In this document: one piece after another, positions 25,523-39,850 of the stretch | Numbering within the stretch: position 1 is the first letter of the stretch | Layout: every line of letters begins with the position of its first letter | NCBI RefSeq assembly: GCF_000285275.1 | Contig: NZ_CADO01000004.1 | Location: forward strand, 45,969 to 109,968 | Length of the DNA stretch: 64,000 bases | Origin: Acetobacter pasteurianus subsp. pasteurianus LMG 1262 = NBRC 106471 | GTDB taxonomy: Bacteria; Pseudomonadota; Alphaproteobacteria; Acetobacterales; Acetobacteraceae | Reading direction: 5' to 3' | Made by a program: the position numbers and the translations under genes | Notes under the pieces: generated by a model | Seen by the model: only the letters and a program-made list of their open reading frames with translations | Told to the model about the DNA's origin: nothing | Database searches by the model: none

Positions 25523-25862
25523 GGAAAGTGCGGGGCCACCTAAATGGTGGCCATCTGACGCTTTGAGATAAAGCCGAATCATCACCCAGATGGTTCGGCT
25601 TTGTTTTTATCACCACCTTGGCTGGATAAAGTGCAAGCAGGGCTGGCAGCATGAAATATTGATTGCTCCATTTGCTCTCACTGCTTTACCTTGCTGGATG
25701 GCTTGGCGCTGTTCGGGCTATCTTTCCGCAAGATAAAAGCAAGCCTGCACCATAGGCCGCCAAGGCCGTTACAGATGTTGCACAGCACCGGCAGCACACT
25801 TGCCGCCAGTTTTGTGAATTGCGTGAACCCATTCGCGCCTTAATGACCGCTCGGGAGCAAAA
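25523..25862. other. Intergenic region rpsT-dnaA (340 bases)
   Basis: Contains a short GGCCACC/GGTGGCC hairpin directly after rpsT, the rpsT terminator, a GAATC site (CcrM-type GANTC) in the terminator stem, and two poor DnaA-box look-alikes (TTATCCAGC reversed near 25626, TTATCTTGC reversed near 25737). There is no cluster of good DnaA boxes, so I do not call an origin. The dnaA promoter must lie here but I cannot place it. Confidence 0.5.
25570..25611 (+). terminator. rpsT terminator
   Basis: AAAGCCGAA / TTCGGCTTT, a perfect 9-bp stem with a 15-base loop, followed by a T-rich tail (TGTTTTTAT). It lies 48 bases after the S20 stop. Confidence 0.85.
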
Positions 25863-27296
25863 ATGACAATCGGAGTGGACGATGACGAAAGCGCCTTTTC
25901 CCGGCTTGAAGACGGCAAGGGGCTTGAGGAATCGTGGCTGCGTATCTGCGCCCGCCTGAAGGGCGAAGTTGGCGAAGTTGAATACCGCACCTGGCTGACC
26001 AAAATTGCGCTGGGCCCGATTGATGGCGATGAAATCACCCTGCTTTTGCCCACGCGCTTTTTGCGCGATTGGGTGAGAAGCCAGTATGGTGACCGCCTGA
26101 GTGAACTGTGGAATCAGGAAATCCCCAGCATCCGCCGGGTAGAGCTACAGGTTGCCCGCGCCGGTGATCCTGCGCCCATACCTTTGGAAAATGTGCCCAG
26201 CACCGCCGCCGCAACACCCGCACAGGAAGAGGCAACCCCAGCAGCACGTACCGCGCCAGAAGTGCGGAGTGATTTGGTTACCGCGCTGGATAGCCGCTTT
26301 ACGTTTGATACGTTCGTGGTGGGCAAGCCGAACGAATTTGCTTATGCCTGCGCCCGCCGCGTTGCAGAAAAACCCTCCAGCGTTGGGTTTAACCCACTGT
26401 TTCTTTATGGCGGCGTTGGGCTTGGTAAAACACACCTGATGCACGCCATCGGGGCCGAACTGATCCAGAGCGGCAATGTGTCTGTGGCCTACATGTCTGC
26501 CGAAAAGTTCATGTATCGGTTTATTGCGGCCATCCGTTCTCAATCCACCATCGAGTTCAAGGAACAGCTGCGTTCCGTCGATGTGCTGATGATTGACGAT
26601 TTGCAGTTCCTGATCGGCAAGGACAACACGCAGGAAGAATTCTTCCATACCTTTAACGCGCTGGTTGATGCCGGACGGCAGATTGTGGTTTCGGCTGATA
26701 AATCTCCATCCGATCTCTCAGGGCTGGAAGATCGGCTGCGCACGCGCTTGGGCTGCGGCATGGTGGCAGATATTCACGCCACCACGTTTGAACTGCGTAT
26801 TTCCATTCTGGAATCAAAAGCAGCGGCTTCTGGCGTTGTGGTGCCCGGTAAGGTTCTGGAGTTTCTGGCACACAAAATCACGTCCAACGTGCGTGAACTG
26901 GAAGGCGCGCTCAACCGCCTGATCGCGCATGCCAACCTGTTTGGTCGGCCGGTTACGCTGGAAGCTACGCAGGAAGTGCTGCACGATATCCTCAAGGCGC
27001 ACGACCGCCGTGTGACGATTGAGGAAATCCAGAAAAAAGTGGCAGAACACTGGAATATCCGCCTCACAGACATGTCATCTGCCCGTAGGGCGCGCAATGT
27101 TGCACGCCCCCGGCAGGTTGCCATGTATCTGGCCAAGCAGCTTACAAGCCGCTCTTTGCCAGAAATTGGGCGCAAGTTCGGTAATCGTGACCACACAACC
27201 GTTATGCATGCGGTAAATCGCGTTACGGAACTTATGGGGCTGGATGCAGCTTTTGCAGAAGATGTGGAACTCCTGCGGCGGATGCTGGAAAGCTGA
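25863..27296 (+). CDS. dnaA: Chromosomal replication initiator DnaA
   Basis: 477 residues: an N-terminal domain I (about 20-95), a short variable linker rich in A/P/T, an AAA+ domain with Walker A GGVGLGKT (183-190), Walker B VLMIDDLQF (about 240-248) and the sensor segments, then C-terminal domain IV with RPRQVAMYLAKQLTSRSLPE and the DNA-contact GNRDHTTVMHA. CGGGAG precedes the ATG. It heads the dnaA-dnaN-recF-gyrB series. Confidence 0.98.
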   Translation: MTIGVDDDESAFSRLEDGKGLEESWLRICARLKGEVGEVEYRTWLTKIALGPIDGDEITLLLPTRFLRDWVRSQYGDRLSELWNQEIPSIRRVELQVARAGDPAPIPLENVPSTAAATPAQEEATPAARTAPEVRSDLVTALDSRFTFDTFVVGKPNEFAYACARRVAEKPSSVGFNPLFLYGGVGLGKTHLMHAIGAELIQSGNVSVAYMSAEKFMYRFIAAIRSQSTIEFKEQLRSVDVLMIDDLQFLIGKDNTQEEFFHTFNALVDAGRQIVVSADKSPSDLSGLEDRLRTRLGCGMVADIHATTFELRISILESKAAASGVVVPGKVLEFLAHKITSNVRELEGALNRLIAHANLFGRPVTLEATQEVLHDILKAHDRRVTIEEIQKKVAEHWNIRLTDMSSARRARNVARPRQVAMYLAKQLTSRSLPEIGRKFGNRDHTTVMHAVNRVTELMGLDAAFAEDVELLRRMLES

Positions 27297-27411
27297 AAAC
27301 GTAGAGATTCCAAAGGGATTGACTGATAATGCCCACCTGTTACTTTTCGGGGTGGAAAAAGCGGATGCCTCTTGCAAAACAGAGGCCCTGTCTTGCAGGA
27401 AAGAGGGTTAG

Positions 27412-28536
27412 ATGAAGTTTTCGGCGGAACGCGCAACACTGCTTAAGGCATTGGCCCATATCCAGAGTGTTGCGGAAAAGCGTAACACCATACCCATTCT
27501 AGCCAATGTTCTTATTCAGGCAGCTAACGGACAGCTCAGCCTGAAAGCCACGGATATGGAAATTGAAGTGGTTGAGGAAGTTCCCGCCAAGATCACGCGG
27601 GAAGGGGCTACAACTGCACCAGCAGCCGTTCTGTACGAAATTGTGCGCAAACTACCCGATGGCGTGGATGTAGAGCTGGATCAGGCCGATAGCGAAGGCC
27701 CGCTTCTGCTGCGTGCTGGCCGCTATGCTACCCGCCTGAACGTGCTGAGCGTGGATGATTTTCCATCCATGGGCGCAGGGGATTTCCCGCATCGGTTCAA
27801 ACTGCCTGCAACCACACTACATTCGCTGATAGACCGCACGCGTTTTGCCATTTCCACCGAAGAAACCCGCTATTACCTGAACGGTATCTTCCTGCATGGC
27901 ACAGAAGTGGATGGCGAAGCCAAGCTGCGCGCCGTGGCAACTGACGGACACCGTCTGGCCCGTGTAGAAGCTGATTTGCCTGCAGGTGCCGCCGGGATGC
28001 CGGGCGTTATTGTTCCGCGCAAAACAGTGGCCGAAGTACGCAAGCTGATTGATGAAGCGCCGGAAGAAGTGGAAATTGCGCTTTCTGAAACGCGTATCCA
28101 GTTTACGGCAGGGCCTGTTACACTCACATCCAAGCTGATTGACGGCACGTTCCCTGAATATGAACGTGTTATCCCGCGCAACAACACACGCATTTTGCGG
28201 GTTGGCAAAAAAGACTTTGCCGATGCCGTGGCCCGTGTTGCCGCAATTAGCCAGGAACGCTCTCGCCCGGTCAAACTAACGCTAGAACCCGGCCTGCTCA
28301 CTCTGTCTGCCAGCAGTGCAGAGCAGGGGGTAGCCAAGGAAGAACTGGATGACAACCGCATTTCCTACGATGCAGAAGGGTTGGAAATCGGCTTTCAGGC
28401 ACGCTATTTGAACGACATTACTGATCAGGTGGAAAAAGAGGTGGAATTTGCGTTTGCAGATAGCGCATCCCCCACCATTGTGCGCGATGTAGATAGCCCA
28501 TCCGCACTGTATGTTCTCATGCCGATGCGCGTGTGA
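27412..28536 (+). CDS. dnaN: DNA polymerase III beta subunit (sliding clamp)
   Basis: 374 residues with three clamp domains: MKFSAERATLLKALAHIQSV and the loop AEKRNTIPILANVLI at the N-terminus, ATDGHRLARVEADLP in the second, and the C-terminal SPTIVRDVDSPSALYVLMPMRV that forms the partner-binding pocket. It encircles DNA to tether polymerase and repair proteins. It is 115 bases after dnaA. Confidence 0.98.
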   Translation: MKFSAERATLLKALAHIQSVAEKRNTIPILANVLIQAANGQLSLKATDMEIEVVEEVPAKITREGATTAPAAVLYEIVRKLPDGVDVELDQADSEGPLLLRAGRYATRLNVLSVDDFPSMGAGDFPHRFKLPATTLHSLIDRTRFAISTEETRYYLNGIFLHGTEVDGEAKLRAVATDGHRLARVEADLPAGAAGMPGVIVPRKTVAEVRKLIDEAPEEVEIALSETRIQFTAGPVTLTSKLIDGTFPEYERVIPRNNTRILRVGKKDFADAVARVAAISQERSRPVKLTLEPGLLTLSASSAEQGVAKEELDDNRISYDAEGLEIGFQARYLNDITDQVEKEVEFAFADSASPTIVRDVDSPSALYVLMPMRV

Positions 28537-28561
28537 TCCGTTTTTTTGCTTTAACACTTAC

Positions 28562-28594
28562 GGCCAGCCTGCACTGCCAAAATGCAGGCTGGCC
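28562..28594. repeat. Perfect 12-bp inverted repeat in the dnaN-recF gap
   Basis: GGCCAGCCTGCA / TGCAGGCTGGCC with a 9-base loop. A run of seven T precedes it on the plus strand but no T-run follows, so it is not a typical terminator in the direction of transcription. It occludes an upstream recF-frame ATG at 28582 and ends 17 bases before the recF start I chose. Confidence 0.7.
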
Positions 28595-28611
28595 AACAGA
28601 AGCAGCGTGGC

Positions 28612-29730
28612 ATGCCCCGGCTTCTTAAACTTACGCTTTCCAATTTTCGCAATTACGAACGGCTTGTATGGTCTCCCGATGCAAGCCTGTTGGTGCTGAC
28701 AGGCGAAAACGGCAGCGGCAAAACCAATTTGCTGGAAGCAGTTTCTCTTCTCTCTCCGGGCAGAGGGCTGCGGGCGGCACCCCTTACACAATTCGGCCGC
28801 ATGGGTGCAACCAACTGGGGTGTTTCTGCGCGCATTGAAACTGAAGATGAGTTTCTTGAACTCGGCACCGGCACACAGGGCGGGCAGGAGAGGCCCCGCC
28901 GCGTTTTTTTATTAAACTGGCGGCAGATCCGGGGGCAGGAGGCGTGGGAAGATACGCTTGCTGCTGTGTGGATTACCCCGCAAATGGACAGGTTGTTTAG
29001 TGAAGGCGCGTCCGGCAGGCGGCGCTTTCTGGACCGTCTGGTTATGGCAGTTACGCCCCACCATGCGCGGGAACTGGCTGCGTATGATCGCGCCATGACA
29101 CAACGTAACCGGCTGCTGCAAACACGCTTTTCCGAACATTCATGGCTCTCTGGGTTGGAGGCCTCCATGGCGCGGCATGCTGTGGCTGTGGCCGCGGCTC
29201 GGCAGGAAACCGTGCGCCAGATCTGCCATTACGCCCAAAATGGTCTGGGTGCTTTCCCCGCTGCTATTGCGACATTGGAATGCGCTGTAGCTCAAAAACT
29301 GGAAACATCTCCGGCACTGGCTGTAGAGGACTGGCTACGAGAAAAACTCGCCGACTTGCGCGAAGATGATGCCGCACGTGGCCGTGCCACGTTTGGCACG
29401 CATCGCAGTGATTTTCTGTTAGAAGATCTCACATCCAGACAACCGGCCGCACTGGCGAGCACTGGCCAGCAAAAATCCTTGCTTATTGGCGTTGTGCTGG
29501 CACATGCCCGGCTTGTCACAGACTATCGGGGGCAACCACCTATTTTGCTGCTGGATGAACCTTTGGTGCATCTGGATGCCGCGCGCCGGGCCTCATTACT
29601 GGAAATTGTGCAGGATTTTCGCACAACCGTGCTGCTCACCGGCACAGATCAGGCGCCTTTTGCCCCCCTTAAGCAGACTGCCCAGTTTGAAACCCTGAAA
29701 AACGGAGCTTTTTTGCCCTCAAGCCCATAA
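28612..29730 (+). CDS. recF: DNA replication and repair protein RecF
   Basis: 372 residues of an SMC-like ATPase that loads RecA at gaps. Motifs: LTLSNFRNYERL, Walker A LTGENGSGKTNLLEA, FGTHRSDF, the signature STGQQKSLLIGVVLAHA and Walker B PPILLLDEPLVHLD. ATG 28612 (MPRLLKL) matches the family start; ATG 28582 lies within the inverted repeat. It sits between dnaN and gyrB. Confidence 0.96.
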   Translation: MPRLLKLTLSNFRNYERLVWSPDASLLVLTGENGSGKTNLLEAVSLLSPGRGLRAAPLTQFGRMGATNWGVSARIETEDEFLELGTGTQGGQERPRRVFLLNWRQIRGQEAWEDTLAAVWITPQMDRLFSEGASGRRRFLDRLVMAVTPHHARELAAYDRAMTQRNRLLQTRFSEHSWLSGLEASMARHAVAVAAARQETVRQICHYAQNGLGAFPAAIATLECAVAQKLETSPALAVEDWLREKLADLREDDAARGRATFGTHRSDFLLEDLTSRQPAALASTGQQKSLLIGVVLAHARLVTDYRGQPPILLLDEPLVHLDAARRASLLEIVQDFRTTVLLTGTDQAPFAPLKQTAQFETLKNGAFLPSSP

Positions 29731-29763
29731 AACATGCTGCTCAATCTGGCCCCAGAGGTTTGA

Positions 29764-32259
<2,496 letters not shown>

Positions 32260-32272
32260 TACCTGCATAAAC

Positions 32273-32297
32273 AAGGGAGAGAATTTATCTCTCCCTT
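32273..32297. terminator. First hairpin after gyrB
   Basis: AAGGGAGAG / CTCTCCCTT, a perfect 9-bp stem with a 7-base loop, 14 bases after the gyrB stop. It has no T-run of its own and is followed at once by a stronger terminator. Confidence 0.55.
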
Positions 32298-32310
32298 GCA
32301 GAAGCTACAA

Positions 32311-32348
32311 AAAAAGCCGCAGCCTGAAAAATCAGGTTGCGGCTTTTT
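32311..32348. terminator. Bidirectional terminator between gyrB and kdsA
   Basis: AAAAAGCCGCAGCCTGA pairs with TCAGGTTGCGGCTTTTT (17 bp with one G-T pair, 4-base loop). The A/T flanks give a T-run on both strands, so it can end both gyrB and the leftward tpiA-kdsA run. Confidence 0.9.
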
Positions 32349-32369
32349 GCTGGAAAGCAAGCTGGCTGC

Positions 32370-34888
<2,519 letters not shown>

Positions 34889-34932
34889 CTACCGCATGCC
34901 ACAGGACATGCGGAGCTGAAGGGATAAAAGGG

Positions 34933-34964
34933 CTCTCTCCTCACACAAGGCGGAAAGGAGAGAG
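34933..34964 (-). terminator. Hairpin between secG and pyrG
   Basis: On the minus strand CTCTCTCCT pairs with AGGAGAGAG (9 bp) and is followed by CCCTTTTAT. It lies just after the secG stop, so it may partly uncouple pyrG from secG. Confidence 0.6.
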
Positions 34965-34975
34965 AAACCTGCATT

Positions 34976-35320
34976 TTACGGATGCGCCGGAGCAGCTGGC
35001 TGCGGAGCCGGAGCCGTTGTTGCCGGGGCAACTGGTGCGGGCGTGGTGGCTGCCGGGGGCTGGGCCAGAATATCGTGCCCTTCACCCGTAACAGAGCCTT
35101 TGTAAAGCATGGCCAGCAACAGGGAAAGCAGCATGAACACACCAGCCAGCACAGCCGTTGTGCGCGTAAGCAGGTTGGCTGTTCCACGGCCGGACATGAA
35201 AGCCCCCATGCCCTGGCTGCTGCCAATTCCAAGGCCACCGCCTTCACTCCGCTGAATTAGCACAACGCCAATCAGGGCTATGGTCACACAGAAATGCAGG
35301 ATCAGCAGGGCTGTGGTCAT
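34976..35320 (-). CDS. secG: Preprotein translocase subunit SecG
   Basis: 114 residues: two transmembrane helices (about 3-22 and 53-73) joined by the conserved loop IQRSEGGGLGIGSSQGMGAF, then a proline/alanine-rich tail. SecG assists the SecYEG channel. It lies 26 bases after tpiA and ahead of pyrG, a usual alphaproteobacterial arrangement. Confidence 0.95.
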   Translation of the reverse strand: MTTALLILHFCVTIALIGVVLIQRSEGGGLGIGSSQGMGAFMSGRGTANLLTRTTAVLAGVFMLLSLLLAMLYKGSVTGEGHDILAQPPAATTPAPVAPATTAPAPQPAAPAHP

Positions 35321-35346
35321 GTCAGATTCCAGATCAGAACAGCAAA

Positions 35347-36087
35347 TCAGGCAGCAGATGCTGCACTGACGATGGAAAGAAACGCGTCCGCCTTAAGGCT
35401 GGCGCCGCCAACAAGCGCACCCGCCACTTCAGGAATGGGCAGGATGGTGGCCGCATTCCCGGCGTTTACGGACCCTCCATACAGGATTTTGATGACTTTT
35501 CCAGCCTCTCCAAACTGCCGCACCAATTCTTCACGCAGGAATTTCATGGTTTCGGCTATCTGATCGGTGGTGGCAGCAAGGCCCGTACCAATGGCCCAGA
35601 TGGGCTCATATGCCAGAATACCGTTAAAACCATCGGGCAGGGAACCCTTGATCTGCCAACCCAGCGCATCAAAGTGCTCACCAGTTTCGCGCTGATCTTC
35701 TGTTTCACCAATACAGACAATAGGGGTTAGCCCGGCTTTGGCGGCAGCCATGGCTTTTTCACGCACCGTTTCATCCAGCTCACCGTGTTCCTGACGGCGT
35801 TCTGAATGGCCCAGAACAACGTAGGACACACCCAGATCGGCCAGCATGGGGGCAGAAATATCACCCGTATGCGCGCCAGAAACTTCCTGATGGCAATCCT
35901 GTGCACCCAGTTTTACGGGTGTGGGTTTGAGCATATCTGTCAGCAGCCCAAGCTGGGTAAAGGGCGGGCACACCACAACATCCGCACTGTTGGCGGGCAG
36001 GCCGCTGGTAATAGCCTTGACGAGTTCCTGCGAATCACGGCTTAGGCCATTCATTTTCCAGTTGCCGACAATAATCTGTCTGGTCAT
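35347..36087 (-). CDS. tpiA: Triosephosphate isomerase
   Basis: 246 residues with GNWKMNG (Lys13 region), the catalytic histidine in VLGHSERRQ, the catalytic glutamate in AYEPIWAIGTG and YGGSVNAGN at the phosphate site. It interconverts DHAP, the product of GlpD, and glyceraldehyde-3-phosphate. ATG 36087 has AAGGAG seven bases upstream; a longer frame to 36120 lacks it. Confidence 0.97.
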   Translation of the reverse strand: MTRQIIVGNWKMNGLSRDSQELVKAITSGLPANSADVVVCPPFTQLGLLTDMLKPTPVKLGAQDCHQEVSGAHTGDISAPMLADLGVSYVVLGHSERRQEHGELDETVREKAMAAAKAGLTPIVCIGETEDQRETGEHFDALGWQIKGSLPDGFNGILAYEPIWAIGTGLAATTDQIAETMKFLREELVRQFGEAGKVIKILYGGSVNAGNAATILPIPEVAGALVGGASLKADAFLSIVSAASAA

Positions 36088-36292
36088 GCCCTGCTCCTTG
36101 CCTGTAGCGCGCCATGCCAACGGGCACGCGCGTTTTACAATATGGTTCTTCCATGAAGGCTAAACCATAGACGCACCCTTTGGGGCAAGAGAGCAGGTGG
36201 CTTATTCTTGCCTGTCTGGCGTGCAGGCACGGTTATGTCTGGTCAAGCACCGCAGCTACCCTTATGGTGCCGCGCCTGTGCATACCCTTTTG

Positions 36293-36301
36293 TGGTATGA
36301 T
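36293..36301 (+). promoter_or_regulatory. Possible extended -10 promoter of ppiD-trp operon
   Basis: TGG-TATGAT forms an extended -10 element 33 bases before the ppiD ATG, with no clear -35. The 247-base gap holds no gene. All trp genes downstream appear to depend on this region. Confidence 0.4.
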
Positions 36302-36334
36302 GTTTTTTAAGCATAGCTGTGGATCCATCGGGTC

Positions 36335-38254
36335 ATGATTTCCTATCTACGTCGCGTTTTTGTTGAGTCCTGGCTGGGCCGGGTGACTGCAATTGTCATT
36401 TTTCTGGCGTTTGTCGGCTGGGGAATAGGCGATGTTATGGGCTATATGGGGGAAGAAACGGATGTTGTTGCCAAAGTGGGGCAACAGCAGGTTTCTGCCG
36501 ATGATCTGGCCACAGCCCTACAATCTGAACTGCCAACCATTGCACGCCAGATGGGGGTTACCGATCCATCGCAAATTCCTCTGGCCATGCAGCGGCAGGT
36601 TGCCTACCAGATTCTGCACCGCCTGATTGGGCAGGCAGAACTGCTGAACACTGCACAGAAACTGAAAGTGGCCGTGCCTGATTCGGCTGTGCGGGATGAA
36701 GTGTTCTCACTTCCTTATTTCAAAGGGGCCAATGGCCAGTTTGACCGCGCCAGCTTCAATCAGAAACTGCGTGACCGCGGGCTGACCGAACAGCGCTTTC
36801 TGGACATGGTGCGCAATGATCTGACAACCCGCACCATTTTGCAGCCTTTGGCACAGGCTGGCAGCGTGTCCGACACAATGCTCCAGCGTTTTCTAACCTA
36901 CGGTGCAAAAACGCGCGTGGTAGATTTTGTGAGCATTCCGTTTGATGCACAGCCCACACCCAAAGCGCCAGATGATGCTGTGCTCCAGCGTTATTACAAC
37001 AACCACCCGTGGATGTTCCGCACGCCAGAACTGCGCCACGCCAAAATTGTGGTGCTTTCCCCGCAAACGGTGGCAGACAGCATCACTCTGGGTGAAGCTG
37101 ACATCAAGCGCATTTATGATGAGCAGAAATCTCGCTACGATGTGCCAGAAACACGCGATATTCAGCTAATCACTCTGCAAGATCAGGCGCAGGCAACCGC
37201 CATTGCCAATGCGTGGAAAGTAGGGGGCAACTGGCAGGCTATCCAGAACAGCGCAAAAGATGCAGCTGCGGTAGAAATGCCAAATGCGCGCCCATCCACC
37301 ATTCCTTCCGCCACATTGCGGCAGGCTGTTTTTCAGGCGCCTGAAGGGCAGGTAAGTGGTCCACTTAAAACAGAAAGCGGATGGGCTGTTTTTCGCGTCA
37401 CCAAAATAACGGCCCCGCACAGCACGCCGTATGAGGATGCAAAAAAAGACATCCTCTCACAGTATCGGTCCGCCGTTGCACCATCTGTTGCAGGTGAACG
37501 CAAACGCAAACTGCAGGATGCTCTTGCAGGTAAAGGCCTAGATGCCATTCCGGCTGATCTGGGTGCCGTTGCTGCCGCAGGCACGCTGGATGCACAGGGC
37601 ATGACTGCGGATAAGGAACCCGCACCGCTGCCAGCATCAGGCAAGCTGCGTGAAGCCATTATCCACCAGATTTTCACGCAAAAACCCGGTGCTCGTGCAA
37701 CGCTTGTTGATGGACCAGACAACAGCAGCTTTGCTGTGGAAGTAGATACCGCAACACCCGCAGCACCACGCACCTTTGAGCAGGCACATGCAGATGTTCT
37801 GGCCGCATGGCAGGCCGAAGCCCGCAAGCATGCAGCAAATGAGCAGGCAACAAACCTGTATCTGGCAACCAAGAACAAGCAGGCTCTGGGCACAACAAAC
37901 GCACCGGGCGCACAGATGACGCGGGATGCAGCATTCTCCTACGCCAAGCCCAACAAAAACATACCAGACGCACTAATGGACTATCTGCCGCGCATGCAGC
38001 CCGGACAGGCAGTTATGGCGGAAGATGATGGTCACTTCCTTGTGGCTGTTGTGACAAAACTGTTCGTGCCCAACCCACCAGCTCCTGCTGATGGCGTGCA
38101 GCGCCTGAAAGACTCTCTGGCACAGGCCGATAGCGATGATCTGGTTGCCAGTTATGTTGAAGCATTAAGCAAGCGCACGCCGCCCCATATTAACGAACGC
38201 GCCGTGATGGCCACACTGTCTGCTGCCGGATTTGGAGGAGAAGCCACGCCATGA
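36335..38254 (+). CDS. ppiD: PpiD/SurA-type peptidyl-prolyl isomerase, membrane anchored
   Basis: 639 residues. A single N-terminal membrane helix (about 15-35) anchors a periplasmic chaperone: a SurA_N-like region, then a degenerate parvulin rotamase domain around residues 245-375 and a helical C-terminal part. It helps fold outer membrane proteins leaving SecYEG. It is coupled to trpE through an ATGA overlap. The family is clear; PPIase activity may be low, as in E. coli PpiD. Confidence 0.88.
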   Translation: MISYLRRVFVESWLGRVTAIVIFLAFVGWGIGDVMGYMGEETDVVAKVGQQQVSADDLATALQSELPTIARQMGVTDPSQIPLAMQRQVAYQILHRLIGQAELLNTAQKLKVAVPDSAVRDEVFSLPYFKGANGQFDRASFNQKLRDRGLTEQRFLDMVRNDLTTRTILQPLAQAGSVSDTMLQRFLTYGAKTRVVDFVSIPFDAQPTPKAPDDAVLQRYYNNHPWMFRTPELRHAKIVVLSPQTVADSITLGEADIKRIYDEQKSRYDVPETRDIQLITLQDQAQATAIANAWKVGGNWQAIQNSAKDAAAVEMPNARPSTIPSATLRQAVFQAPEGQVSGPLKTESGWAVFRVTKITAPHSTPYEDAKKDILSQYRSAVAPSVAGERKRKLQDALAGKGLDAIPADLGAVAAAGTLDAQGMTADKEPAPLPASGKLREAIIHQIFTQKPGARATLVDGPDNSSFAVEVDTATPAAPRTFEQAHADVLAAWQAEARKHAANEQATNLYLATKNKQALGTTNAPGAQMTRDAAFSYAKPNKNIPDALMDYLPRMQPGQAVMAEDDGHFLVAVVTKLFVPNPPAPADGVQRLKDSLAQADSDDLVASYVEALSKRTPPHINERAVMATLSAAGFGGEATP

Positions 38255-39792
38255 GCATTACCGCACGCATTGCGCCTTCACCCTCTCGGCAGGAATGTGA
38301 AGCTGCTTGGGCGCAAGGTCAGCCTTCTGTTGTGTTCTCTGTAGAAGCTGCGGATCTGCTTACGCCGGTTTCAGCCTATCTGCGCCTTGCGCGCTTTGAT
38401 GGCGGCACTGGCAAAAACACTCTGCTGCTGGAAAGTGTGGAAGGCGGCACATCGCGCGGGCGGTATTCTGTTATCGCCCTCAAACCGGATATCATCTGGA
38501 CCTGCCATAACGGGCAGATCACGCTGGATGAAACCCCGGAAAAACCGGATAGTGCTCCACGCATTCTTACAGAAAAACCGCTGGAAAGCCTGCGTGCGCT
38601 TATCCACGCCACACGTCTGGAACTGCCCGAGGGCGTACCCCCCATGGTTGCGGGTCTGTTTGGGTATCTGGGCTATGACATGGTGCGCCAGATGGAGCAT
38701 CTGCCAGATGCGCCCCCGGATGATCTGAACCTGCCTGAATCCATCCTTATGCGTCCCGGGCTTTTTGCTGTGTTTGACACGGTGAGTGACGAACTCATTC
38801 TAGCCGCACCGGTTCGCCCGCAAAAAGATGAAACCGCAGGACAAGCTTGGGATAAAGCGCAAGACCTGCTCCGCCGTGCGCGAGAATGTCTGGCAGGGGC
38901 GCTTCCGCCTTTGCCTAAATCCCCGGAAAACCTGCCCGAACCCGCCGAACCGCGTTCTTCATTCAGCAAGGATGAGTTCTGTCAGGCTGTGGAGCGTATT
39001 CAGGATTATATTGCCGCCGGCGATGCCTTTCAGGTTGTGCCCAGCCAGCGTTTTTCCACGCCGTTTCCGCTGCCATCTCTGGCGCTGTATCGTACGCTGC
39101 GGCGCATCAATCCGGCGCCATTCCTGTTTCATCTGGATTTTGGTGAGTTCTCACTTGTCGGGTCCTCGCCCGAAATTCTGGTGCGCTTGCAGGACGGCAC
39201 CATGACGGTACGCCCACTTGCGGGCACACGCCCACGCGGCAAAACGGCCGAGGAAGATCTGCGCCTTGAAAAAGACCTTCTGGCCGATCAGAAAGAACTG
39301 GCCGAACACCTGATGCTGATAGACCTTGGCCGTAATGATGTAGGCCGTGTGAGCATTCCCGGCACGGTGAAAGTGACGGAACGATTCGTCATTGAGCGTT
39401 TCAGCCACGTCATGCACATCTCTTCCAACGTGCAGGGCACGCTAAAACCGGAACTGGAAGCGCTGGATGCTCTTGTGGCCGCGTTTCCCGCAGGCACGCT
39501 TACGGGGGCGCCTAAAATCCGCGCCATGGAAATTATTGATGAAGTCGAGCGCACCCGCCGCGCCACCTATGCCGGGTGCATTGGCTATTTTGGTGCTGGT
39601 GGCAATATGGATACCTGTATCGGGCTGCGTATGGCTGTTGTAAAAGACGGGCAAATGCATGTGCAGGCAGGCTGTGGCGTGGTGGCAGACAGTGTGCCCG
39701 AAACAGAATATGAAGAAACACGCCATAAAGCCCGCGCTGTATTCCGCGCTGCAGAAGCTGCGCTGGAACAGGCAAGGGCAGGGCGGTCCTAA
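38251..39792 (+). CDS. trpE: Anthranilate synthase component I
   Basis: 513 residues of the chorismate-utilising fold: LESVEGGTSRGRYSVI (the tryptophan-feedback site region with LLES), AGDAFQVVPSQRF, RPLAGTRPRG, LIDLGRNDVGRVS and the C-terminal GCIGYFGAGGNMDTCI. It makes anthranilate from chorismate. It begins inside the ppiD stop, so there is no room for a trp leader peptide attenuator. Confidence 0.97.
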   Translation: MSITARIAPSPSRQECEAAWAQGQPSVVFSVEAADLLTPVSAYLRLARFDGGTGKNTLLLESVEGGTSRGRYSVIALKPDIIWTCHNGQITLDETPEKPDSAPRILTEKPLESLRALIHATRLELPEGVPPMVAGLFGYLGYDMVRQMEHLPDAPPDDLNLPESILMRPGLFAVFDTVSDELILAAPVRPQKDETAGQAWDKAQDLLRRARECLAGALPPLPKSPENLPEPAEPRSSFSKDEFCQAVERIQDYIAAGDAFQVVPSQRFSTPFPLPSLALYRTLRRINPAPFLFHLDFGEFSLVGSSPEILVRLQDGTMTVRPLAGTRPRGKTAEEDLRLEKDLLADQKELAEHLMLIDLGRNDVGRVSIPGTVKVTERFVIERFSHVMHISSNVQGTLKPELEALDALVAAFPAGTLTGAPKIRAMEIIDEVERTRRATYAGCIGYFGAGGNMDTCIGLRMAVVKDGQMHVQAGCGVVADSVPETEYEETRHKARAVFRAAEAALEQARAGRS

Positions 39793-39850
39793 TGCCGCTT
39801 CTGTTCCATTCTTATTTGACCCCAACAGCACATAAGGTCATCATTCGGCC

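Noticed and set aside
25523..25862. Replication origin at dnaA
   Set aside because: Only two poor DnaA-box-like sites and no AT-rich unwinding region that stands out.
38200..38260. Trp leader peptide attenuator
   Set aside because: trpE starts inside the ppiD stop codon, so no leader region exists.
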